A DNA stretch of 32,153 nucleotides, from contig MU129987.1 of NCBI GenBank assembly GCA_015039465.1, forward strand, positions 319,200-351,352. Reading direction: 5' to 3'. The notes below the pieces were generated by a model that was not told where the DNA came from, searched no databases, and was given only the letters and a program-made list of their open reading frames with translations. The stretch is from Phlegmacium glaucopus (taxonomy: Eukaryota > Basidiomycota > Agaricomycetes > Agaricales > Cortinariaceae). Shown here piece after piece: positions 9,914 through 20,516 of this stretch (position 1 is the first letter of the stretch; every line of letters starts with the position of its first letter). The position numbers were made by a program, and so were the translations under genes.

Positions 9914-11158
9914 TGTCAGGGGACCTCCCTTAGGTCCTACCCTATGCCTCCCAGCCTATGCATAACACCTGTCACCCAATCTTACCATTGTACGACAACC
10001 CTATGTTATTGCCTATGCCTACAGCACTACCCTGTACCCTCTGTCACTATGTGATGTCCCATCATGAGCTTCCTACAGAAGCACACCCCTTTACTGTCTC
10101 TTCAGCTCTGTCCTGTATGTCTTAGTCACTACACCTTAGTCATGACCCGGATAGGTACCAGCTTAGTAGTGTAGTATTACATGACTGATTCTTATCACTA
10201 TACAAACAAGTACATATGCATGCACAGACCATGTACCTTAGTATAAATAGTTAAGATGCAGATATAGGATCTGCACCTTGGTCAATAACAATGTTTACAG
10301 GGTTTTCCAAGGAGCGTGAATGTAAGGAGAGTTGCTTGGTTTTAGGGTTGCCAAAGTTCAGTTCGGTTCGGTTCGGGACCCATTTTCTCAGAACCAGAAC
10401 CAGAACCACTTAGGAAAACCAGGACCAGAACCAGAACCAGAACTGAACCAACAGAACCGGTTCTCTTGGTTCGGTTCTGGTTCAGAACCAGTTTGAACCA
10501 TAAGAACCATTTAAAATAGACTTTTGTTAGGATATCACCAATTAGACAAGAAATTCTCATTTTAAATTTTATTTTCTAAAATTACATCTTATTTCTTAGA
10601 AATAAATATATCTTGAAATTTGAGGCCAGAATTTTGTAGTATTGGTGTTATAACTTATAACTATGACATCACTAAAAGTAAACATGAAAAGACAAAATAC
10701 TACTAAACCATTTTGCCAACTAGTGACAACCTTGAATTGGATTCTTGCAATAGGAGTATAATTAATATTAATAAAACCTGAAGTTATAAAGTAAATGAGA
10801 CATATTATTATTATGTACTATGCCAGACCAAAGGATGATGTACTTCTGATTGGAAATATATAGTGTTGGTGACTTGGATAAATATTTTCATTATAGATAC
10901 AGGTACAATGTGTCATTTAACATGCAAATAAGTAGATATCTTACTTAGGTATTTGCCTTGGGATAAAGTGGTTCAGAACTGGTTCTCAGATTTCTGGCCA
11001 ATCCAGAACCAGAACCAGAACCAGATGGCTGGGGGTGAACCAGAACCAGAACCGAACCAGAACCGTGGTTCGGTTCAGCTGGTTCTGGTTCTCTGGACTG
11101 GTTCAGAACTGAACTTCGGCATCCCTACTTGGTTTAACCTTGCAACTGTCCCCTAACA
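9914..11158 (+). mobile_element. Solo LTR (type Z), hosting MITE copy B
   Basis: It begins TGTCAGGGGACC and ends GTCCCCTAACA, with TG..CA termini and an exact 5-bp duplication GACAT at 9909-9913 and 11159-11163. A MITE (10343-11127) with its own 8-bp duplication lies inside; without it the LTR is about 452 bp. There is no second LTR or internal domain, so it is a solo LTR left by recombination. It splits the Plavaka/KDZ-like reading frame. Strand follows the 5'-TG..CA-3' reading only. Confidence 0.88.
10343..11127. mobile_element. Complete hAT-like MITE (copy B) nested in a solo LTR
   Basis: The termini are TAGGGTTGCCAAAGTTC and, from the right, TAGGGATGCCGAAGTTC. An exact 8-bp duplication CTTGGTTT flanks it (10335-10342 and 11128-11135). 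Iterons of GGTTCGGTTC and AGAACC occupy 10355-10510 and 10970-11110. The interior closely matches copies A and C. It is 785 bp long and non-autonomous. Confidence 0.95.
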
Positions 11159-11356
11159 GACATCACACCTTGCTTTGGCAAAAAGGCAGATCCCTGCCTG
11201 ACAAACACCAACAGTCTATCATTTGCAACAGAGTTCTGGTTAAATAAGTACTTTGATAAAGAATTATTATGTGCTATCATTTACATTCTTTTCCTTTTTT
11301 AACATGTTATTTGATTAGTAATTGGGAAACCCATGGAGAGAAATATCTCCGCAAGT

Positions 11357-11547
11357 AGTGTTGTTGAGGCTGGCTTGAGCAATTTTAGTATTTTTCAAAT
11401 AACATGACATGATGTACTCTGATTGCTTAGTGTTGGGAAATGACCCCATAAGGCAGGGGGTCATTTCCAAACACTAAGCAATCAGAGTACATGGTGTCAT
11501 GTTATTTGAAAAATATTAAAATTGCTCAAGCCAGCCTCAACAACACT
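11357..11547. repeat. Foldback of two ~91-base arms over a hAT exon
   Basis: The left arm (11357-11448, from AGTGTTGTTGAGGCTGGCTT) is the near-perfect complement of the right arm (11457-11547). Only about 8 bases lie between them. The right arm is the upstream part of the hAT reading frame and the left arm is an inverted copy of it. The foldback sits at the junction between the Plavaka/KDZ-like remnant and the hAT remnant, so it probably arose with that rearrangement. Transcribed, it would form a long double-stranded stem. Confidence 0.9.
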
Positions 11548-11697
11548 ATCCACAAGTGCAAGAATTTGAAGATTGAGCTGAATCCTATGTGTCTACCTGA
11601 AAAATATGACAAAAAATCTGGTAACAAAACTAATCAACAAACTGATCTTGAGGATTATGTTACCGCCATTCCAAAATGGACCAAAGAAGGTCTTCTC

Positions 11698-12591
11698 TGT
11701 TAGAGGACAATAGGAACCTGGGAATCAAGTTGAATTCTAAGGTGCTTATCAAAATAAGCACCTTACACCTTTATACCACATGCCTGGGAGCTGTTACATT
11801 CTGTCATATGTTACTCTGGTCCCGCTCCATTGGAGCTGTCTCCAGTAGTCTGTACTCCATACAATGCTTTCCCTTATAACCCAAACTACTCTTCCTATGT
11901 TCAACTCCGAGACTTTCCCATGTCATTCCAGCTCCTCCATCTATACTCCAAACCCATTACCACTTCTTTGCCACTACCACTATTTCTTTGTCTTCATCTT
12001 TCCCACTATCAGTCAGCACACCTGCTATGGATTATTTACCCAAGAATGCAGGACCTTCCAGGAGCAGAATGCAGCATTTATATTTATATTCTATATTTTG
12101 GTTGCTATTCCTTTTATTATTTAAGTACTCAAAACTTGTATGTTTTCCTCAGTTTGAATATCAACTTAGTTTCCTTCTCTTGTTTGTCCTCTAAGTCACT
12201 GAGGTCTTCCGTTTTATTCCATTCTCTTCTGGTTCCAAAATCAGGACATGAAGGTTCTGGGTAGCACAGCACATAAGCTGAGGCTAAGTCCTTATCCTTT
12301 CTGTGACTCCATTCTGTGACCCCATCGAATAGAGTTCTCGAACTTAACAGGAGCTACTACAACTATATACAGCTAGTACATAATAGAAGGTAGAGTGCAT
12401 GTGATATATGACAAGAATAGAAACTGACATCTCACAATGTCATCGGCGAAGTGTCAACTACTACAACAATAAAGGGATGTCCATAAAGGGTAGGATGGGG
12501 AACGTGGCAAGTGATACGATCATAGAGTAAAGTGAAAGTAAAGAGATGCTAAGTGTACCTAGGGGCAGACACAATAAGGTGTCCCCTAACA
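11698..12591 (+). mobile_element. Solo LTR (type X) inside a hAT exon
   Basis: It begins TGTTAGAGGAC and ends GTGTCCCCTAACA, with TG..CA ends and an exact 5-bp duplication TTCTC at 11693-11697 and 12592-12596. Removing it with one duplication restores an open hAT frame (G-L-L then K-H-I-L). A second LTR (11792-12349) is nested inside; without it the length is about 331 bp. An 11-bp-stem hairpin (TAAGGTGCTTA and complement, 11738-11765) lies near its start. Confidence 0.9.
11792..12349 (+). mobile_element. Solo LTR (type Y), nested in LTR type X
   Basis: It begins TGTTACATTCTGTC and ends CGAACTTAACA, with an exact 5-bp duplication GGAGC at 11787-11791 and 12350-12354. Its 558 bp are homologous to the reverse complement of 16092-16668, which has the same ends. 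Several frames stay open because the sequence is T/C-rich; none looks coding. Confidence 0.92.
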
Positions 12592-12845
12592 TTCTCAAGC
12601 ATATTCTCAAGTTTGTGGTCCAAGATGATCAGGTATCATTCTCTATATTCTCTATAAAATTATGTCTAATATTTTATTATATCAAGTCTTTTATGGTTGT
12701 TGATAAGGGGCCTTTTCATCATCTCCTTCTGTACCAGCGCCCAGCTACCAAGGATAATGATATTCCTCACCAACAAAAACTCCATAATGAAGTAATTGAA
12801 AAGGCCAAAATTGCGATTCAACATTTAACAGAACATTTTGTGGTA

Positions 12846-13488
12846 AGGTAGATGTCATCCATAATCAACTAATGTCACCTGACATGACACCTTGTGACTT
12901 TTGTGATCATCAAATATAGAAGGTATGGCTCAGAAAAACAGTGGATGGCCTTTTTGGGGCTTTAAGAAAGGGATTGGAAAATATGCTTCCAACAAAGTGT
13001 TTTAAGCATCATTTAAAATGATATGTCAAAATTTCATGCAAATCTGGGAACTGTGTGATGACTTATTTCTCAAACAAGTTACAAGATGTCTTGTCTGCTT
13101 GATCAATTGATACCTTCTGATAATACTCACACTGCTCCGCATGACCGTAAAATTTCAAATATAGGTACCTCTAAACAATCCTATGCCTTGGGTGTCCCAT
13201 GGTGCAAGGTAAAATGTGGAAGGCCTGTTACAGAGGACCAGATGTGTTTGAGGGAGCAGTCAATTTTGTTTTGGAAATAAGTGTTGCAAATCTATGTATT
13301 TTGTCACAATTTTTTTATTTTTGCGTGTCTCTCAATCTAACCTACAATTTGTGGGCTAGTTTTTCTCAAAACTTTACTCTGATTCATCAAAACACGTGTT
13401 TTTTGTCTTAATTAACTGCATACCTTCCATTTTTGGTGTTGTCATGGAATCACATGTGACATTAGTCGATTATGGATGACATCTACCT
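12846..13488. mobile_element. TA-target DNA element (F) inserted in a hAT intron
   Basis: About 30 bases are inverted at the ends, beginning AGGTAGATGTCATCCATAAT, with TA on each side (12844-12845 and 13489-13490). It is 643 bp. The ends and TA target suit the Tc1/mariner group, but I cannot recognise a transposase domain in the short internal open frames. It lies at the 5' splice site of a hAT intron (12843-13539), which without it is 52 nt, like its neighbours. Confidence 0.85.
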
Positions 13489-15660
13489 TAAGGTTTATAA
13501 TATTCTTTTTGTTATAGTATCCTTACTTTGATGTTTTAGACCATACCTAGCCAAATTTCCATTACATTTGATGCATGGACTTCAAAATCATATGATCCAT
13601 ATCTGGCAGTAACAGCTCACTATATTGATGCTCCACCTAATCAACCCTTTGATTGGGAGCTCAAGTCATGGTTACTAGGCTTTCAGAAAATTCAAGGGAA
13701 TCATGGGGGTGCTAATCTTGCAGCAACTACACTGTGTGTTCTTGATCAATATGGTATCCAAGATAAAGTCAGTTATTTTTTCTCTTCTTTTGAATTGATA
13801 ATAATTTTTACTTTACTCTAGCTTGGTTGGGCAACATCTGATAATGCTTATGCTAATGATAAAGCTATGCATTCCCTCTAATGTGTCCTTGAGCAGCCCT
13901 TGGCTAGGACTTGGACCACTCAACAACATTGAATAAGGTTAGTACAAATCCTTTTCTTTAATCTAGATACTAATATAATTTAGATGTATAGAGCATGCTG
14001 CCAAAGCTTTTCTTGAGGAGATACATCCTCATCCACCTAAAAATCAGCATACAACAAAGAATGGTACAGCTACTGTTAAAGATGAAGATGATGAGGATGA
14101 AGTTAACTGGATGTTTGATTGGACTTATCTTGAGGAGCTTTCAGATGATGAAGAGGTTGATGAAGCTATTGAGTATCTTCCAGGTGATATTCTTGGAAAG
14201 GTTCTTGCTTTGGTTAATCAGGTATTTTGGTTATTTTATTTATTATTAACCATTGCTAAAAAGAAAGTAGATTCAACTCTCTCCACAAGCCAAAGTATAC
14301 TTTGGTATAGTTTGTGAAGAAGAAGATTTACCTCCTCTCCAACTAATAAAATGGATTTGAACACAATGGGGCTCAATGTTTGACCTCATTGAACAATTTA
14401 TTCAAAATAAATTAGTTTGTAATCTTTTCTACATTTGTTTTCTGTTTTAATTGTGTTCTTTAGGCTATCAATAAATTTTGCCTAGTTGCAGACATCTCTA
14501 ACAAGGTTCCAAAGCTTAACAAGAAGAAGTATGCTGATTATCAACTGACAGCTGGCGAGTGGAACTTGCTTGAGCTCATAAAAGAAGTTCCTCATGTATG
14601 TTTATTCTTTTATTTTACAAGACTTTATTTATATTTCTCTTAGCATCCTCAATCTGTTCAATTGGAATTTTTCTCTGAAAATGAGCCTACTCTCTGGAAA
14701 ACCCTTCCAATTTTGGAATATCTTCAAGAGAATTTTGAAACACTAGCTAAGTAGAAGAAGTTTGCACTGGTTAAATCTGCTATTGGCAAAGGTTTAGAAA
14801 AGCTTATAAAATGGTATATGACCATTGATGAGAGCGATACTTATTTTATTTGTTTGGGTAAGCAATTATCTCTTTTTTTTAAAGTCTATATACTTACTTG
14901 AGCTAGTATTACGGCCTTCTATTAAGCTTGCATATTGTAAGAAGATGTGGGATACAGAATATTATGATGCTGGTTATGAAGCACTCAAAAATACAGTATG
15001 TTCACTTTTACTATTTAAAAAACCTTACTAATTAATTATATTTAGTTTAATGACTATTATAAACCACCAAAAAAGTGATTTTGAAGGAGGCATCTACATC
15101 TTCAGCTAATTGTTTGAATTTTCTCTTCTTTCAATATTCTTTCTAACTTATTTTTATCAGCTGGTTCTTACTCCAACAGTTATGCTTCAGCTTGGACACA
15201 AGCTAGTATCCGATCTCAAGTAGAGCATCAACAAGCAGCTTTAGATCCACAGAAAGAGTTACATGATTATCTTCAGAGTCCATTAGAAGAAACCAGTTCA
15301 CTGGTGGGGAGTAAGTTCTTATTTTATTGCTTCATCATTTACTCATTGATATTATAGTATCATTCAAAACAATATCCCACTTTATCTTGTATAGCCAGAG
15401 ATTATTTGGCTATTCAAGGATCTTCAGTAGTATCTGAAAGATCATTTTCAAGCAGTGGTCAGACTGATACCTTACATTGTAATTGTACTGACCCAACTCT
15501 CTTTGGGTATACTCAAATACTCAAAAGTGCATATAAAATCAGTGCAACTGTAGAGGCAAAGGGTCATGAGCCTTTGGATTGGATAGATGTTGATGTCTAG
15601 TAGTATGAAACAACAATTTTGAATATACTGGATTCATTATGTTTTTTGCTTTTAAAACAA

Positions 15661-15791
15661 TCAGTTCAGTTGGTTTTAACTGGTTCTTGAACTGAACTGA
15701 ACTGATAGAACTGGTTCTACCAGTTCAGTTCTCAGTTCAGCAGAAAGTGCCACTGAACTGAACTGAACTGAACTGAACTTTCACATCACTA
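15661..15791. mobile_element. Right terminus of the hAT element
   Basis: An iteron array of AGTTCAGTT/AACTGAACTG (15661-15779) ends in TTCACATCACTA at 15791; read inward, the terminus is TAGTGATGTGAAAGTTCAG. This resembles the ends of element D (TAGTGATG) and copies A-C (TAGGGATG). The next eight bases (ACATTGAA) would be one target duplication, but no left terminus or matching duplication is found upstream, which agrees with the rearrangement near 11.35 kb. Confidence 0.8.
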
Positions 15792-16876
15792 ACATTGAAT
15801 AAGAGAGAGTCTTCAGCAAGACTATAGCAATTGACAGTAGGGGACAGTAACAGATAAAAGGCTGAAAAAGTGAACTTGAGGGAGGAATTCACTGGAACTC
15901 CACTGATATGATACTAAGAGATGAATTGGGGAAAACTACCTATCCTGGTACAAAAGAGCAGTATTTATACCCTAAGGATGAGGCTATGTTAGAACAATAA
16001 AAAAAAAAAGAAGTACATGCTGTTGAAGGAAGAAAGATGAAGAGATGACAGCTGCAAGAAGAAAAGAACAATATAAAAGAAGAAGGAATAATGTTAAGCT
16101 TTAAAAACAAAAAGGAGTCACGTCGGAGTTACTCTGGAACGGAACCAGAACAGTAACCCGGAAAGGACGTTGGCCTCAGCGTGTGTGCTGTGCCGCCCAG
16201 CTCCTAAGGTGTCCTGATTTCGGAACGGAAGAAGAAAGTAACAAGTCGGAAGCCCTCAGTGACTTAGAGGAAGAACAAGAGGAGGAAACTAAGTTGATAT
16301 TCGAACTGAGGGAAAACATACAAGTTTCGAGTACTTAAATAAAATAAAGGAATAGCAACCAGAATATAAAAGATAAATATAAGTGCTGCGTTCTGCTCCC
16401 GGGAAGGTCCTGCATTTGTGGGTGAATAATCCATGGTGGGTATGCTGACTGATGGTGGGAAGGATGATGACAAAGAATAGTGGTAGTGGCGAAGAAGTGA
16501 TAACGGGTTTGGAGTATAGACGGAGGAACCGGAATGACACGGAGAAGTCTCGGAGTTGAACATAGGAAGAGTAGTTCGGGGAATAAGGGAAGGCACTGTT
16601 CGGAGTACGGACTACCGGAAACAGCTCCGACGGAGCCGGACTGGAGTAACGTATAACGGAATGTAACAAATAATAATAAAATCTGTAAAGTGTCAAAGTG
16701 AGAAAGAAAAGAAGAGAAGGCAGTGTACACAGTCAAATAACAAAAATATATTAACTCCATAGCCATGTGGTCATGTCAAAATATGAAAGGTCCTGAGTCA
16801 ACACTTGAAAGGCGCAGCCTTGTTCCAAAGAAAATACTACTTGCCCATGATCCCATGTCATGCAGACTTGATAACA
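15792..16876 (-). mobile_element. LTR of the TRIM-like element, truncated, hosting a solo LTR
   Basis: It matches 17770-18275 (AGTCTTCAGCAAGACTAT, the TATTTATACCCTAAGGATGA block that reads TATAAATA on the minus strand, and the terminal CTTGATAACA). The first ~250 bases of the full LTR are absent because it abuts the hAT right terminus. The type-Y LTR at 16092-16668 is inserted within it. Confidence 0.82.
16092..16668 (-). mobile_element. Solo LTR (type Y), minus orientation
   Basis: In plus reading it starts TGTTAAGCTT and ends GGAATGTAACA, with an exact 5-bp duplication AATAA at 16087-16091 and 16669-16673. It is the inverted homologue of 11792-12349, 577 bp against 558 bp, with scattered differences. 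It interrupts the TRIM-like LTR. Confidence 0.9.
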
Positions 16877-17515
16877 CTTGACACACTGCAAGAAATCTGC
16901 AACTCCTACTTAGTCATGATCCTCCTGGACTTCCTAAAGTGTCATAAAGAGGGTGGGGAAGGTCTCAGGTACTGTGTGGATGTTGGTTTTGGCAGTCAAT
17001 GATAAGATAAGAGGTAGATAATTGGGGATAGGGGACTGAGTGTGATCCAGGAGTGAGGTATGGCAAGATAGATAGCTGAGGGGAAGACTTGTGGGTCCAT
17101 AGCCACAACAACAATGACAAAGCCTTTTACATAATGAGAGATGTAGCTGATGTGTCCATAAACAGGCTGTTCTTGAAATGATGGGCCATAGATACAATCA
17201 AACATGAGCTGATGACTGATGCAAATAGTGGATTGATTGCTTTGTTGTATTGCTAGCCAAGGAATAAAAGGATGGTAGATGGAGGAAATCATGTTGATAG
17301 TGTAAATGATAGATAGCATGGTGGAAGACATTGTGAGTAAGATGAGTGATGAGGATGATAATGTTGAATGAATGATTTTATTGACCAGGAACACAATTCA
17401 GGGCCACTTCCAAAACAGGCAAGTGAATTCAAAGTCTGCTTATTTTCATGATGGCAACTTTTAAGCTTTTTACCCATGCTACCAATCAGTGTTGGTGCAC
17501 GATACCACTATAAAT

Positions 17516-18275
17516 TGTTGTTTGTGTTGTTATTAAACACCAACCAGAGAGCAATGGACTAGTCTTTAATTCAAAAGCCTCCCTGTTGTTCGTTTAGGGA
17601 AGGTATAACCTTAGACTTATAACACACAGAGGTAGGGGGTGAGAATAGAGATGAGGAGGATGAGGATGAATGAGAAAGAGTCTTCAGTAAGACTATAGCA
17701 GTTGACAGTGGGTTGGCAGTAAGGGACTGAAAAAGCGAACTTAGAGGGGTTAAGGAAGAGGATAAGGAAGAATAAGAGGGAGTCTTCAGCAAGACTATGG
17801 CAATTGACAGTGGGGGACAGTAACAGATAAAAGGTTGAAAAAGCGAACTTGAGGGAGGAATTCACTGGAATTCCACTGAGAGGATGACTGTTGGGGAGTA
17901 AGAATGGATTGAGATGAACTACCTATCCTGGTACAAAAGAGCAGTATTTATACCCTAAGGATGAGGCTATGTACAACAATAAAAAAAGAAATAAGTATGT
18001 GCTGTCAAAGGAAGAATGATGAAGACAGGACAGCTGCGAGAAGAAAAGAACAATGGAAAGAAAAGGAACAGTAAAAGAATCTGTAAAGTGTCAAAGTGCG
18101 AGAGAAAAGAAGAGAAGGCAGTGTACATAGTCCAATAGCAAAAATATATTGACTCCATAGGCGTGTGGTCATGTCAAAAATGTGAAAGGTCCTGAGTCAA
18201 CACTTGAAAGGCACAGCCTTGTTCCCAAGAAAATACTACTTGCCCATGATCCCATGTCGTGCAGCCTTGATAACA
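17516..18275 (-). mobile_element. Complete LTR of the TRIM-like element
   Basis: In plus reading it starts TGTTGTTTGTG and ends CCTTGATAACA, so it has TG..CA ends (about 760 bp). On the minus strand a TATAAATA box (about 17946-17953) is followed by TACTGCTCTTTTGTACC. A segment containing AGTCTTCAGYAAGACTAT is duplicated within the LTR (near 17678 and 17779). No target duplication is visible because internal sequence lies on both sides. Confidence 0.8.
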
Positions 18276-18307
18276 CATGACACTCTGCAAGAATAATCCT
18301 CTGCTGC

Positions 18308-18708
18308 TGTTAGGGGACACTCCGTTTCAACCTTAGATTCATATATCCTGCCTTTCTGACGACCTCCATCCTTCTGTCCAACTCCACTTCCATCACTAGT
18401 TTACTCCAATACTCCGTAACTCCAATCCGACTCCAACCCTCCAGTTCGCTCTGTCCTTTATTTTTATTTTTCACATCACACCACTTCTTAATTAATTAAT
18501 TAATTATTATTGTATCATTCCTTTATTTATTTTATATCTCTGTTATGTCCATATTAGTACTTAAATACCCCACAGCCTAGCAGGGATCCTCATCCTTTCC
18601 TCTTTGGATCCCCTGCTAGGTGAGTCACTTGTAGATATCCCTTTAAAATATTATTAACTTTGGATCCCCTGCTAGCTTGACTAAGTCAACCTTGCAGTTG
18701 CCCTAACA
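18308..18708 (+). mobile_element. Solo LTR (type W), first copy
   Basis: It starts TGTTAGGGGACAC and ends GTTGCCCTAACA, with an exact 5-bp duplication GCTGC at 18303-18307 and 18709-18713. It is 401 bp. Internal marks are a TAATTAATTAATTAATTATT run, AGTACTTAAATACCCC as a likely TATA region, and two GGATCCCCTGCTAG motifs. It is homologous to 21884-22297. It sits inside the second internal region of the TRIM-like array. Confidence 0.93.
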
Positions 18709-18721
18709 GCTGCTGATTCAT

Positions 18722-19903
18722 GAGGTCTTTACACTCCCCCACCTATTCTGGTCGGATTCCAGTCAGATTCCGGTCAGATTCCGGTGGATTCCGGTGGATT
18801 CCGGGGGAATCCGGTGGAATCCGGTGGAATCCAATTTGGCTGGTGGTCCAGCCATTTCAGGCATTATTCCGGTCTCAGTCCAGACTTTTTCTCCAGAATT
18901 TCCGGAATAATTCCTGTCTGGAGACCACCAGAATCCAGAATTATTCCGAAAATTCCGGAATTCCGGCCTTTTGTAGTTACTTATTAGTAATTAGTATTAG
19001 TATTAGTAGTATTAGTAGTACTAGTAATTAGTTATTTGTATTAGTTATTTATATTAGTATTGTAATAGTATTAGTTAGAACCTCTAGCAGCTAGGACCAT
19101 GCATCAAAATGGGCAGTTGCCCATGAGAAGGCAAGTTGCCCAAGATACATATACTTCCAAAAAAGGAAATTTTTTAAGAATGATAGATCATCCTTTTAGG
19201 ACCCTGAATTTGGTAAAATTCTATTAATAGCTTCTTTTCTTATTGAGAGAAATGCAAAATACATTTTTAAACACAGTGCTAAATGAGATTTGGCCTATGG
19301 GAAAATTTCCCAAAAAGGAAATAGTGTCTAAAAGGATGGAGCATCCTTTTAGGACCTTGAATCGGTTGAAATTCTATTAATAGCTTCTTTCCTTATTGAG
19401 AAAAATGCAAAATACATTTTTAAACACAGTGCTAAATGAGATTTGGCCTATGGGAAAATTTCCCAAAGAGGAAATATTGTATAGAATGATAGAGGATCTT
19501 CTTAGGACCCTAGATCTATTTAAAATATATTAATAGCCTCTTTCCTTATTGAGAAAGGGTCATATTAAACAAACTTAAGTCTAAATTTGAGTCGTATTAT
19601 TTAGAGTTGCCTTTCTTGGATGATAGCTAAATATAAATACTGTGTGCCTGCCAAGACTATATTTTTATATTTGTTATTAACTTGTATTTCAATATATAAA
19701 TTACAATAAAAGAAAACTTAAAAAATTTAAAATAAGAAGGATTTAAGTCAGTGACTTGTATAATAATAAGCTGAATAACCTAGAATTCCAGTGGATTCTG
19801 GTGGAATTCCACCGGAATCTACCAGAATCCACCGGAATTCCACCAGATTCCACTGGATTCCACCGGAATCCGACTGGAATAGGTGGGGGAGGGTAAAGTA
19901 CTG
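18722..19903. mobile_element. CTTTAC-type element with TTCCGGTGGA iterons (element 3)
   Basis: The ends are GAGGTCTTTACACTCCCCCA on the left and, inward from the right, CAGTACTTTACCCTCCCCCA. An exact 8-bp duplication TGATTCAT flanks it (18714-18721 and 19904-19911). Subterminal arrays are built on TTCCGGTGGAATCC (18775-18965) and its complement (19790-19880). The interior carries a 153-bp tandem duplication. It is 1182 bp, non-coding, and inserted in the TRIM-like internal region a few bases from the type-W LTR. Confidence 0.93.
19150..19560. repeat. 153-bp tandem duplication inside element 3
   Basis: TGGCCTATGGGAAAATTTCC occurs at 19291 and 19444, 153 bases apart, and neighbouring text repeats in register, including TTCTATTAATAGCTTCTTT and AAATACATTTTTAAACACAG. 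A third, partial copy follows (to about 19560). The units are AT-rich with no gene. Confidence 0.85.
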
Positions 19904-20516
19904 TGATTCATCTGCAATTCCTGCTTACTCGTGATCCTCCTGGACTTCCTAAATTGTCATAAAGAGGGTGGGAAGGCTTCAGGTACCACGCGAATGTTGG
20001 TTTTGGCAGTGAATGATAAGATAAGAGGTAGATAATTGAGGATAAGGGACTGAGTGTGATCCAGGAGTGAGGTATGGCAAGATAGATAGCTGAGGCAAAG
20101 ACTTGTGGGTCCATAGCCACAACAACGATGACAAAGCCTTTGACATAATGGGAGATGTAGCTGATGCATCATAAACGGGCTGTTCTTGAAATGATGGGCC
20201 ATAGATGTGATCAAACGCAAGCCAATGACCGATGCGAATAGTAGATTGATCGCTTTGTTGTATCACTAGCCAAGGGACAAACAGATGGTAGATGTTAAGG
20301 AGCATGTTGATAGTGTAAATGATTGAGAACATAGTGGAAGACATTGAGGATATGATGGGTGATGAGGATGATAATGTTGAACGAATGAATTTATTGACCA
20401 GGAATGTGATTCAGGGCTGCTTCCAAAATAGGTAAGGGAATTCAAAGCGCTTATTTTCATGATGGCGACTTTTAAGCTTTGTTCTCACGCTACCAATCAG
20501 TATTGGTGCGCGATAC

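Larger units (their letters stand above)
9731..11302 (+). pseudogene. C-terminal piece of a Plavaka/KDZ-type transposon protein, split by an LTR
   Basis: Reading W-F-L-T-Y-V-R-R-Y-D-I-L-P-Q from 9731, the frame continues through D-P-N-T-G-L-F-L-L-K-R-A, a G-D-V-I-P-L-D-Q-L-R-S-L-V-D-I block (to 9913), and, after a solo LTR (9914-11158, target duplication GACAT), T-P-C-F-G-K-K-A-D...F-W-L-N-K-Y-F-D-K-E-L (11160-11302, stop TAA). The order 'RRYD-IxPQ, DPxTGxxxLKRA, xVxPLxQLRxxVxx, PxFGxxAD, FxLNKYFDKE' is what I recall for the C-terminal domain (DUF6830-like) of fungal Plavaka/KDZ-associated proteins. The catalytic part upstream is missing; the adjoining 9.1-9.7 kb is an unrelated element. The frame across the LTR is intact, so the LTR arrived before much decay. 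The family name is from memory; the reading frame is seen directly. Confidence 0.6.
11520..15600 (+). pseudogene. hAT-superfamily transposase, multi-exon pseudogene
   Basis: Exon pieces read in one direction through short introns: 11520-11697 joined to 12597-12632 (across an LTR), 12687-12842, 13540-13767, 13822-13937, 13984-14221, then further exons to TAG at 15598. Recognisable hAT blocks are I-T-F-D-A-W-T-S, Y-L-A-V-T-A-H-Y-I-D with W-E-L-K-S, T-S-D-N-A-Y-A-N-D with a following R-C-x-x-H-A-A, K-W-Y-M-T-I-D-E-S-D-T-Y-F-I-C-L, and the C-terminal dimerisation motif D-Y-L-A-I-Q-G-S-S-V-V-S-E-R-S-F-S. Function in the family: RNase-H-fold cut-and-paste transposition in the nucleus, giving 8-bp target duplications. 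Stops at 13879 (TAA), 14358 (TGA) and 14752 (TAG), plus three insertions, show it is dead. I see no BED zinc finger and the 5' end is rearranged. Confidence 0.9.
15792..20516 (-). mobile_element. Tandem short LTR retroelement (TRIM-like), two internal regions sharing an LTR
   Basis: On the minus strand the order is internal region (20516 to 18276), LTR (18275 to 17516), internal region (17515 to 16877), LTR (16876 to 15792, truncated). The two internal regions align along their length once later insertions are removed, and each is about 640 bases. That is too short for gag-pol, so this is a TRIM-like non-autonomous element. Just inside the LTR the minus strand reads TGGTATCGTGCACC, reminiscent of an initiator-tRNA primer site, though offset about 8 bases from the LTR end. 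The expected third LTR at 20.5 kb is missing. Open frames are T/C-rich and not convincing. Confidence 0.75.

Noticed and set aside
11830..12264. T/C-rich open frames of up to 144 codons, repeated on the minus strand at 16264-16766
   Set aside because: Both lie within homologous type-Y solo LTRs; several frames are open at once and none shows a known domain.
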